Source: JANXSG01 sp038203935
Lineage (GTDB): Bacteria; Armatimonadota; Chthonomonadetes; Chthonomonadales; Chthonomonadaceae
Direction of reading: 5' to 3'
Length of the DNA: 12,473 nt
NCBI GenBank assembly: GCA_038203935.1
Contig: JBBRDM010000164.1
Location: 1-12,473 of the forward strand
The stretch's first letter is position 1, and every line of letters starts with the position of its first letter. Under the pieces are notes generated by a model, which worked only from the letters and a program-made list of their open reading frames with translations, had not been told where the DNA came from and made no database searches. Shown one piece after another: positions 1 through 5,935 of this stretch. Made by a program: the position numbers and the translations under genes.

Positions 1-99
1 ACGACTCTAAACGCATTCGATGAAAATATTCGCAGTGGATGGCTGCAATTTGCAGATAAATGCAAGACCATTTTATCCAAATCTAGGTTCGTAACTTAA
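1..99 (+). CDS. possible 3' end of a plus-strand gene (partial)
   Basis: Frame 1 is open from the first base to a TAA at 97-99 and reads as a plausible protein tail, with residues such as NAFDENIRSGWLQFADKC. If real, this is the last 32 codons of a gene that begins outside the window and is convergent with the coiled-coil gene at 188-1111. An open frame of this length can arise by chance, and no domain can be recognised, so this is a weak call resting only on openness and reasonable amino-acid content. Confidence 0.25.
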   Translation, partial: TTLNAFDENIRSGWLQFADKCKTILSKSRFVT

Positions 100-131
100 A
101 TGCGTATAATCCGCAGATTAGCATAGATTTC

Positions 132-151
132 TTTTCCCTGCTTCAGGAAAA
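132..151. terminator. stem-loop between convergent gene ends (possible terminator)
   Basis: TTTT-C-CCTG / CTT / CAGG-AAAA forms an eight-pair stem with one bulged C and a three-base loop. It sits 36 bp beyond the stop of the coiled-coil gene (minus strand). The flanks GATTTC and GAAAGTC could extend it imperfectly. There is no clear U-run on either strand after the stem, so intrinsic termination is only a possibility. Confidence 0.25.
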
Positions 152-187
152 CATCTGAAAGTCGGTAAATGATGCGACAAACATATT

Positions 188-1111
188 CTACAGATCATCG
201 GAATGTTCAGTGAGATGCTCATAAGGAGCGAGCTCTTCCAGTGCTGAGGTCATAGTGTTTGAAGCGACTACTACCTCCTCAATCTCGGAGAGAAGCTGTT
301 CCGGCGAGCGGGCTCGAATCTCATCATTAATTAATCCAAATGTATCTTCCACTAACTGCAGCTGATGATCCAGATTAGATAGAATTTTGCCTGTCTTACC
401 GGTAAATTCATGGCGTTTCTGCAGAATATCTATACGTTTCTGCAATATTGCCTGCGTATCGTAATCCTGCTCCTCTTTCATCTGACTACGTACTTCTTCC
501 ATCTCCTTATCGTAGGACGACTGTATTTCGCTGACTAAAGTTGACGTGTTTATCACATCAGGCTGCGCCACAAAATCCGATGTCGATCTGCGATAGCCGG
601 AACTCCGGGTATTTTTACGCGGCAAATCAAAATCAGAGGAAGCAGACGATTTAGCTTTTGCACTGTTTCCCCTCACTTCTGAAAGCAGGCTCTGAAGATA
701 GGTGGTAAACTGTGCTTCTTTGCTGGCAAACTGCAGGAATTTATCCAGAAGGTAGTCCAGCTTACGAAGGACTTCACGAAACCACTGCTCCTCGTCTGCA
801 GGTCGTTCGCCTATTTGCCTGCGCAGCGATTCAAGTTTTGCGAAGCGATCCTGGAGTTCGGGGCGAAGGGTTGGCAGCGTTTGTTCTTTTAATTTTTGAC
901 GGCGAGCTTCAATTTGAGCATCGTACTTTTTTGCCAGTCGGGAGGAGTACCATTTACTGTCCGGTACAGCGAGCAGATAGGCTGCTTCAAGTACCAGGCC
1001 GGCGATGAGAGGAATAGGGGTAAGAAGTGCAGCCGACAGCGCGATGATGGACGCGATTCCGACTATATTGTGACTCTCTTTAAAAGCTTCTGCGTAACGA
1101 TTTTTGGGCAT
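188..1111 (-). CDS. membrane-hairpin, coiled-coil protein of unknown function, linked to ABC importer
   Basis: Function not recognised. The 307-residue product opens with a short basic stretch, then a hydrophobic block at about residues 15-49 that fits two close membrane helices (ALSAALLTPIPLIAGLVLEA). A long charged helical region follows at about 55-145, rich in E, K, R, Q and L and likely coiled coil. Then come a Ser-rich linker at about 148-185 and a second helical, coiled-coil-like region at about 190-290. No catalytic motif is seen. It starts with ATG 50 bp after the stop of the ATPase gene on the same strand, so it is probably the last gene of the ABC operon. The Shine-Dalgarno match (GGAAAG, 12 bases upstream) is weak, so coupling to the gene before it is possible. 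From memory, XpaC/TelA-like helical proteins occur beside substrate-binding/OmpA ABC genes in other bacteria. This protein could be an analogue, but that is inference. Confidence 0.8.
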   Translation of the reverse strand: MPKNRYAEAFKESHNIVGIASIIALSAALLTPIPLIAGLVLEAAYLLAVPDSKWYSSRLAKKYDAQIEARRQKLKEQTLPTLRPELQDRFAKLESLRRQIGERPADEEQWFREVLRKLDYLLDKFLQFASKEAQFTTYLQSLLSEVRGNSAKAKSSASSDFDLPRKNTRSSGYRRSTSDFVAQPDVINTSTLVSEIQSSYDKEMEEVRSQMKEEQDYDTQAILQKRIDILQKRHEFTGKTGKILSNLDHQLQLVEDTFGLINDEIRARSPEQLLSEIEEVVVASNTMTSALEELAPYEHLTEHSDDL

Positions 1112-1161
1112 TCGAACGAATTGCTTTCCACGGTTTAAGGTATTGACACAGATATTATAAC

Positions 1162-1989
1162 TTACAAGCGTGGAAATATAGCTCTAATTTCGCCTAGCAG
1201 CTTTAAAAACTCTGGCTGCGACGTGATGCCTTTCTGCCAGGCAAGTCCTCTTTCTACGAGACTGTAGGTTTTTTGAATTTTGGCGCCCGGAATAATATTG
1301 TCCTGAGCGTCACGATCTCGCCCCATCAGCCAGATAGTATCGCATATGGAGAGAGCAGCAGTAATATCGTGGGTGATGATGATGAAGGTTTTGAGTTCGT
1401 CGGTCTGCGCCATCTCGACGATGAACTCGCAGAGCCGTTCTTCCGCCAGAAGATCGAGGCCGGTGAATGGCTCATCCATCAGCAGAAAGTGGTCGCTGCA
1501 CATAAACTGCTGTGCGATTGCAACTCTCTGGCGCTGCCCACCTGAAAGCTGTACAGGATACTTGTTGGCCTGTTCCGATAAACCAAATCTTTTTAGAAAC
1601 GCCATACTTTTAGACTGAGAATCGCTGCTCGATAGTCCCGCTCTGCGTCCCGCTATCATCAGATTTCCCAATACAGTGCGATGCGCAAATAACGGATAGT
1701 GCTGCGCGACAACGCCAACCATGCCACGCTCAACTGGGCGGCAGTCTTTCTCGACCAGAACCGTACCATGATCGGGCTTATCCACTCCGGCAAGCAGGCG
1801 GAAAAGAGTCGTTTTTCCTATTCCCGATGGCCCCAGAAGTCCTACCACCTGCCCTTGAGTGAATCCTGGCCGAATGAGATCTTTGATTTCCAGATTCAAG
1901 TCCCGCAGAATAGGAACACTACCATAAGTTACCGAAACATCTTTTACTGCTAGAATTGTTTCGCCGAATTCACATGGAATCGCAGTCAT
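1162..1989 (-). CDS. ABC transporter ATP-binding protein (SsuB/TauB/NrtD-like)
   Basis: The 275-residue cytoplasmic ATPase should power the import system encoded with the permease and binding protein upstream. All motifs are intact: Walker A GPSGIGKT (53-60), Q-loop Q96, signature LSGGQ (148-152), Walker B FLLMDEP (168-174), D-loop GLD (177-179) and switch His in ITHD (H207). The length is usual for the nitrate/sulfonate/taurine class. A short insert after the first strands (about 37-46) is a small peculiarity. ATG at 1989 is chosen over the in-frame GTG at 1995, because AGGA at 1997-2000 lies seven bases before the ATG but only one base before the GTG. It is separated from the permease gene by a long repeat-bearing gap, so it may have its own promoter or be read through. 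ATPase function is certain; the substrate is not. Confidence 0.95.
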   Translation of the reverse strand: MTAIPCEFGETILAVKDVSVTYGSVPILRDLNLEIKDLIRPGFTQGQVVGLLGPSGIGKTTLFRLLAGVDKPDHGTVLVEKDCRPVERGMVGVVAQHYPLFAHRTVLGNLMIAGRRAGLSSSDSQSKSMAFLKRFGLSEQANKYPVQLSGGQRQRVAIAQQFMCSDHFLLMDEPFTGLDLLAEERLCEFIVEMAQTDELKTFIIITHDITAALSICDTIWLMGRDRDAQDNIIPGAKIQKTYSLVERGLAWQKGITSQPEFLKLLGEIRAIFPRL

Positions 1990-1996
1990 GCACACA

Positions 1997-2003
1997 TCCT
2001 TTT
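1997..2003 (-). promoter_or_regulatory. Shine-Dalgarno site of the ATPase gene
   Basis: AAAAGGA on the minus strand. The AGGA core lies seven bases before the ATG at 1989, which decides that start over GTG at 1995. Confidence 0.7.
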
Positions 2004-2078
2004 ATTTTGCCGTCTATCGACGTGGTATAAAACATACTATCCGGGCGGCTTGAACCGCAATCTTTTTGGGCTATACAT

Positions 2079-2201
2079 TGTATTTCGTGGAGAAATATTT
2101 GGGTTTTAACTGCTAAAAATATGAAGAGCATGACCCCAAAATTTCTCAGTAGGAAGTTCTCCTAAAGTGATGTGGATGAATATTATTAACCACGAAATAC
2201 A
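2079..2201. repeat. 123-bp element bounded by 12-bp perfect inverted repeats
   Basis: TGTATTTCGTGG at 2079-2090 is the exact reverse complement of CCACGAAATACA at 2190-2201. Inside lies a second imperfect pair, GAGAAATATTTGGG (2090-2103) with CCCCAAAATTTCTC (2134-2147), 12 of 14 positions matching. The whole could fold as a two-tier hairpin in RNA or be a small non-coding repeat element. It contains no coding capacity of note and no obvious target-site duplication. Confidence 0.6.
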
Positions 2202-2217
2202 CGAAACACACGAAAAA
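2191..2217. repeat. three tandem 9-bp units, CACGAAAYA-like
   Basis: CACGAAATA (2191-2199), CACGAAACA (2200-2208) and CACGAAAAA (2209-2217) follow each other without gaps. The first unit is also the right arm of the inverted repeat. Strings of this type (TTCGTG repeated every nine bases on the other strand) are, from memory, seen in intergenic DNA of unrelated bacteria. That recollection is not checked here. Confidence 0.75.
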
Positions 2218-2278
2218 AATTTAAATACAATATCAAAATAGGATAAATGATAACTAAAGGCCGATATATATTTAAGAA

Positions 2279-3235
2279 CTATGCGCCTTTTCGTTCCAGG
2301 ACGAGGTCAGCATAGGGGCAGAAGAATCGTCGTGTCGCTCCGATCGCGTAATCCTGAACAAGCCCAGTCAAAAGGATCACCAGTTGGATTGCGAACACCT
2401 CAGCTAAGATAAAATGCTTATTCGCGTTGAGGAGCATGGTTCCGATTCCTCCTTCGCTGCGTACGATTCCTTCGACCATCGTGAGCATCATCCAGCCAAT
2501 CGCTGCATTCTGCCGAAGCACTTCGAATGCCTTATCCGCTGTGCCCAGGATGACGACTTCCCACACGACCTGCCACTCTTTCATACGCAGTGTGCGCGCA
2601 TGATCAAATGCCTCTTTAGGGATTGCAGCGATTACAGAAGCCATAGAAGTGATGTAGAACACCGATATCCCGAAAACTAGAAGCGCGACTTTCAGTTTGA
2701 AGCCGCCACCCACCATCAATGTAAAAATGAAGGTGAATCCTGTAAGGCTGAGAAACCGACCTTTAGAAATGGCAGCCACCAAAGGACGAAAAAGCGGCAC
2801 GACTGTAAGATAAGAGAGTATGAGAGACATCGCCGCCGTAATACCAAGCGCATAAATATTCAGCTTAAGGCTTACAAAAAGATCCTGCCCCAGGCCTTGA
2901 GTCATCCATAAATTCTGGAGTGCGCTCAAAGTTTCCATCGGACGGGGAAGCACTTTGAATGGCGAGAAAATCCAGATGCAGAGAGCAATTGCAGCTTCAG
3001 CCAGAATTAACATTCCCATAGTAGAAGAGCTGATCGCCCGATTTGGCAGGAAAATACGTGCCAGGGGGCTCGCCTCATGATGGCGTTTCTGTCTTGGCCC
3101 AATATCACCGACTCGAAGCGCATCCGTACTATGCGCGCCTGCCACAATCGGTTTCTCGACTATCGCAGTCGTGTCCTCGGTATCCGTTGCTTCAGGGGAA
3201 GGTTTTTCAGCATCTTTCCTGGTGGTATTATCCAT
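2279..3235 (-). CDS. ABC transporter permease (SsuC/TauC-like, BPD_transp_1 fold)
   Basis: The 318-residue inner-membrane subunit should form the channel of the importer. About 70 N-terminal residues are hydrophilic and charged, a cytoplasmic extension unusual for the family. Membrane segments follow at roughly 72-92, 120-145, 162-176, 180-203, 243-258 and 275-297. The ATPase-contact loop is at about 208-249 (EAFDHARTLRMKEWQVVWEV), but it departs from the usual EAA form: the Gly normally after TL is Arg217, and the closing LP is missing. GGIG (262-265) is typical of the SsuC/TauC group. ATG at 3235 is preferred over the in-frame TTG at 3259 because AAGGA (3241-3245) is five bases upstream. 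It lies 344 bp after the binding-protein gene, same strand. The substrate cannot be read from the sequence. Confidence 0.92.
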   Translation of the reverse strand: MDNTTRKDAEKPSPEATDTEDTTAIVEKPIVAGAHSTDALRVGDIGPRQKRHHEASPLARIFLPNRAISSSTMGMLILAEAAIALCIWIFSPFKVLPRPMETLSALQNLWMTQGLGQDLFVSLKLNIYALGITAAMSLILSYLTVVPLFRPLVAAISKGRFLSLTGFTFIFTLMVGGGFKLKVALLVFGISVFYITSMASVIAAIPKEAFDHARTLRMKEWQVVWEVVILGTADKAFEVLRQNAAIGWMMLTMVEGIVRSEGGIGTMLLNANKHFILAEVFAIQLVILLTGLVQDYAIGATRRFFCPYADLVLERKGA

Positions 3236-3240
3236 AAATG

Positions 3241-3245
3241 TCCTT
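3241..3245 (-). promoter_or_regulatory. Shine-Dalgarno site of the permease gene
   Basis: AAGGA on the minus strand, five bases before ATG 3235. It places the start there and rules out the upstream in-frame TTG. Confidence 0.75.
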
Positions 3246-3317
3246 AGAAAAAATATCAATCATTTGTACGAACACTAATCGCTTGCGTCTTTTGATGACC
3301 CGAGATAGAAAGACCCT

Positions 3318-3385
3318 GTCTAGAATTGCGATGCCCGTGAACAGGTAACGCGGCACTAAAGTACCAGTCTGGAATTGCGAAGCCC
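3318..3385. repeat. direct repeat pair, 17 of 19 bases identical
   Basis: GTCTAGAATTGCGATGCCC at 3318-3336 and GTCTGGAATTGCGAAGCCC at 3367-3385 differ at two positions and are offset by 49 bp. They look like two copies of a repeated intergenic unit. Confidence 0.8.
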
Positions 3386-3436
3386 ATCTCCGGTCGCAAG
3401 CTCCCTTCATGGGCTAACTATCGATCTGAATTCCAG
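3369..3436. repeat. nested inverted repeat, potential structured RNA
   Basis: Outer arms CTGGAATT (3369-3376) and AATTCCAG (3429-3436) enclose inner arms AGCCCAT (3381-3387) and ATGGGCT (3409-3415). All 15 pairs are exact. The two stems are coaxial, with internal loops of 4 and 13 bases and an apical loop of 21 bases. Because it lies inside a transcribed operon gap, it may fold in the mRNA and affect read-through or decay between the binding-protein and permease messages. That role is inferred. Confidence 0.6.
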
Positions 3437-3487
3437 TCTGACGAACGGAATCACGTCTGAAAGACGACCGCTTTTTCCAGACGGGGT

Positions 3488-3566
3488 TTTCAACCTCCGG
3501 ATCAAATCGGCAAATGGAATGGACCCTCCAAATTTTTCGTACGAGGTCTTTCAACCTCCGGATCAA
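3488..3566. repeat. direct repeat pair, 18 bases identical, after the binding-protein gene
   Basis: TTTCAACCTCCGGATCAA occurs at 3488-3505 and again at 3549-3566, 61 bp apart, and similarity continues a few bases either side. The nearer copy starts 13 bp beyond the stop of the OmpA fusion gene. The minus-strand form contains CCGGAGG, so each copy carries a Shine-Dalgarno-like string, but no good start codon follows. Confidence 0.85.
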
Positions 3567-3579
3567 GTCTCCAGCTAAA

Positions 3580-5376
3580 TTAACCTGATGTCAGCAGCCT
3601 TATCTCAACTCGTCGATTTTTAGCTCGGCCGGATGGGTCGGAGTTGGGGGCGACTGGCTGAGTCTGTCCGTGAGCCGTCACCTGGATGCGTTCATCCGGG
3701 AAGTTTTTAGGATATTTGCTTTGAAGCCACTTCTTCACCGCAAAAGCTCTTTCCTCCGACAGACGCATATTTGCATCGGCGCTGCCCTGATTATCTGTAT
3801 GGCCGTGAATTTCGACAGTCGTTCCTGCCGCTACTAAGAGGCTGCTGCGAAGTTTATCCAGTTCTTTTGCGGAATCGCCGGCGAGCTTTGCTTTTCCAGT
3901 ATCGAAATGAATATCGTAAGCTCGTTTGCTGATCTGCGCTTTGGGAGATGAGGAAGGTTTATAGATAGGCAGAGCCCGCGCAATCGTGGATGTGGAAGGT
4001 GCGCTTCGCTTTGATACTGCTTCGATATAAGATGTATCCAGGATGTCCTTAACTGGAGGATAACTCGGCACGAGCGCCGGATACTGAGATTTTACGATAT
4101 CGCCGAATACCTGATAGGTGGTCGCGAACAGGTTCGCCGATCCGGGAACCAGCCCAAAGGTCAGCAGTTCATCTGCCAGATTGTTTACCGACGAGCCGCC
4201 AAGATCGACCGGCATCCCCATTAAGTCTTTCTCTTGTGTCCCTTTGAAATATTTCTCCCAATAGTCGGCATCAGATCCTTTTTCCGCATAGACGATCTCG
4301 CTGACCTCAGCTGCCCGATGGAGAGCTGCCGGGCTGGACTTCACTGCATCGCCCCCTTCAGCAATTGCCTGAAGCATCTTTTCAACGGTAGTTCGATGAT
4401 CTTTCATCCATTTATTAATGCCGATAATGACGCAGGGCATTTGCGAACTGTACTCTTTGGTAGATACGATGGAAACCAGGCCGCCTTTTTTCTGCGCAAC
4501 GATGACGTCGCCCGGTGTCCAGGTAACTACTCCCTGCACTAATACGTGCTGGGTTTCACCCGTGCGCTTGCCATTGCGAACCACTGGCCGATCCTCAGAG
4601 TAGCCAGAAATATATTTGGTTGATGCATCGATATAGTCGGAAGCATTGACCCAGTTCAGCGCATCAGGGTCGTAGGTTTTTTCATCCGGATTGGTGCGCA
4701 GCCCGTTGTCACCCAGCCACTTTTGAGCAATGTTCCAGTCACCGTCTCTTAGTACGCCAGCAACCAGGCCGCCACGCGAAGCAGAGGGATTTGCTTTCCA
4801 ATCTGCTGGCCCCATAAATTTATCTTCCCCATGAGAATAGCCGATCGCTCCTACTATCTTAGCTGTATATTCCGGCCCTAATCTTTTCAATGCATCGTTC
4901 AATCCCTTGAGAAATGTTGCACTTCCATCTCCCATAATCGTACAAAAATGAGCGCCTTTGGAAGGATTACTGTCACCCTGACTGAGTGCAGTGGCGAATG
5001 AAACCAGAGCCTCTTGCAGCTTCCCGTTATCGTCCTGCCGAGAGAACTTGAAGTTCACTCCGTGTTTGTCCATCAGGCTGCCTTTGGTAGTCTGCGGGCC
5101 TCCAGCAGCGAATAACATTCCCATCTGAGCGTTCCATGCGTAACCTAAAAGCCGAACTTCCGGCTGATCTGTTGCGCCGAGCTCCGTTCCGGGCATCGGG
5201 ACATTCGCCCCGCTCCCCTGTGCTTCGGTACGATTTGTCAAATCGGCTTTCTCTGGAATGACGGAGTTCACAGTCTGAGAATCTGGCGCCAGACGCTTCA
5301 TGTATTTAAAAAGACCGATTGCTACACCAACGACTAAAATAAATATAACAATTTTTCCTGCCGGTTTAATCTGCAT
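3580..5376 (-). CDS. membrane-anchored ABC substrate-binding protein fused to OmpA peptidoglycan-binding domain
   Basis: The 598-residue product is expected to be a periplasmic binding protein held at both ends. Residues about 8-25 form one membrane helix followed by basic residues. There is no lipobox Cys, so it is probably an uncleaved inner-membrane anchor. A low-complexity linker runs to about residue 70. A large periplasmic-binding-protein-like domain follows (about 73-440), then a Ser/Pro linker. An OmpA C-terminal domain (about 487-597) closes it, with YDIHFDTG, GHTDNQG (Asp528) and GRAKNRRVEI, whose Asp and Arg are the usual diaminopimelate contacts. ATG 5376 is chosen because AAGGAG (5383-5388) is six bases upstream; the TTG at 5391 lies before that site. 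First gene of the operon, 344 bp ahead of the permease. Databases often label this architecture phosphate substrate-binding/OmpA, but phosphate specificity cannot be shown here. Confidence 0.9.
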   Translation of the reverse strand: MQIKPAGKIVIFILVVGVAIGLFKYMKRLAPDSQTVNSVIPEKADLTNRTEAQGSGANVPMPGTELGATDQPEVRLLGYAWNAQMGMLFAAGGPQTTKGSLMDKHGVNFKFSRQDDNGKLQEALVSFATALSQGDSNPSKGAHFCTIMGDGSATFLKGLNDALKRLGPEYTAKIVGAIGYSHGEDKFMGPADWKANPSASRGGLVAGVLRDGDWNIAQKWLGDNGLRTNPDEKTYDPDALNWVNASDYIDASTKYISGYSEDRPVVRNGKRTGETQHVLVQGVVTWTPGDVIVAQKKGGLVSIVSTKEYSSQMPCVIIGINKWMKDHRTTVEKMLQAIAEGGDAVKSSPAALHRAAEVSEIVYAEKGSDADYWEKYFKGTQEKDLMGMPVDLGGSSVNNLADELLTFGLVPGSANLFATTYQVFGDIVKSQYPALVPSYPPVKDILDTSYIEAVSKRSAPSTSTIARALPIYKPSSSPKAQISKRAYDIHFDTGKAKLAGDSAKELDKLRSSLLVAAGTTVEIHGHTDNQGSADANMRLSEERAFAVKKWLQSKYPKNFPDERIQVTAHGQTQPVAPNSDPSGRAKNRRVEIRLLTSG

Positions 5377-5382
5377 CTCAAT

Positions 5383-5388
5383 CTCCTT
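5383..5388 (-). promoter_or_regulatory. Shine-Dalgarno site of the OmpA-fused binding protein
   Basis: AAGGAG on the minus strand, six bases before ATG 5376. It overlaps the codons after the upstream in-frame TTG, so the TTG is not the start. Confidence 0.8.
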
Positions 5389-5746
5389 CAAGTATCTTCA
5401 AGAAAACAATAAGCGTCGTGATGAAATTTTGACGTAACAGGATCGTCTTCGGTTTCACACAAAAGCTTTAATTGATTGAAGTGGCACTAATTGCAATCAT
5501 TAGCATTTAATATTAATATGGTGGAAATTAATTATTCCATCCCTGGTGTTATGTGTATTACGTTTAAAATGAATGCGAGAGCATAATACGTTCGCTGCGA
5601 CATAGCTTCACCCGTGGCGAAAGGACTAACTCGAATATTTATAATAGATCGCTTGCTGTACGTCTTTCGTTCAAGTGTACCCGAAGTGTGACGACGATAG
5701 TCATAAAAAGGAGGGAATGGTTCGTGATACCTTGCGATGAGGTTTG

Positions 5747-5775
5747 GTGGTGATTTTTTCTTAGTAAAGCACCAC
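5747..5775. repeat. hairpin GTGGTG / CACCAC
   Basis: GTGGTG (5747-5752) pairs exactly with CACCAC (5770-5775) across a 17-base A/T-rich loop that can add a few more pairs. It is isolated in the intergenic region and not followed by a clear U-run. Role unknown. Confidence 0.35.
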
Positions 5776-5875
5776 TTTAAGAATATATGGTCAAACTAAA
5801 GGAATTCATGCTCTGGTGAAGCACTTGCCCGTTAGCCAAAACAATTTCAGATTGTGTGCTTATACGACGCATTTC

Positions 5876-5896
5876 CTCTTGTTTCCTTCACAAGAG
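5876..5896 (-). terminator. stem-loop after the beta-propeller gene (possible terminator)
   Basis: CTCTTGT and ACAAGAG form a perfect seven-pair stem with a seven-base loop, 39 bp past the stop codon at 5936 on the minus strand. The position suits transcript end or 3' protection. A U-run is missing, so intrinsic termination is unproven. Confidence 0.4.
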
Positions 5897-5935
5897 CTAA
5901 CTATGCAGCTTAAGGTTGTTGCTGGCATAAGGAAT

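Larger units (their letters stand above)
1990..2278. other. intergenic gap inside the ABC operon, repeat-rich
   Basis: This 289-bp stretch lies between the permease stop and the ATPase start. It is AT-rich and holds no convincing gene. It carries a 12-bp inverted repeat pair (2079-2090 and 2190-2201), a nested longer imperfect stem (2090-2147), three tandem nine-base units (2191-2217) and a short GCGG-CTTGAA-CCGC hairpin at 2045-2058. No clear -35/-10 pair was found for the ATPase gene. TTGCGG with TAGTAT lies on the minus strand near 2036-2061 but has a spacer of only 15 bases. Confidence 0.6.
3236..3579. other. intergenic gap inside the ABC operon, dense repeats
   Basis: This 344-bp stretch between the binding-protein stop and the permease start holds no convincing gene. 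It contains two pairs of direct repeats and several inverted repeats, listed separately. It also has a CGTCT-GAA-AGACG hairpin at 3454-3466 and a CCTGT/ACAGG pair at 3315-3319 and 3340-3344. Short open frames on both strands cross it but mostly follow the repeats. Confidence 0.6.
5377..5935. other. 559-bp intergenic region upstream of the ABC operon
   Basis: No convincing gene is seen on either strand. It must contain the promoter of the minus-strand ABC operon, but no strong -35/-10 pair was found. The best is TTGCAA with AATTAA, 17 bases apart on the minus strand, within about 5466-5494. TGGAA (5522-5526) and TTCCA (5535-5539) flank an AT-only core and could be an operator. A short SD-plus-ATG string near 5710-5735 on the plus strand opens only a seven-codon frame. 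Two hairpins are listed separately. Confidence 0.5.

Noticed and set aside
2045..2067. GCGG hairpin followed by TCTTTTT as an intrinsic terminator on the plus strand
   Set aside because: No plus-strand gene lies upstream, and the stem has only four pairs.
1970..2131. 53-codon minus-strand frame overlapping the ATPase start
   Set aside because: It has a hydrophobic start but runs through the inverted repeats, and the ribosome site is too close; most likely chance.
3228..3578. Short frames on both strands across the binding-protein/permease gap as possible decayed genes
   Set aside because: Their sequence follows the direct and inverted repeats, and no family is recognisable.
5710..5751. Strong SD-like GGAGGG followed by short plus-strand frames (7-9 codons) as a leader peptide
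   Set aside because: No plus-strand gene follows, so a leader peptide would have nothing to control.
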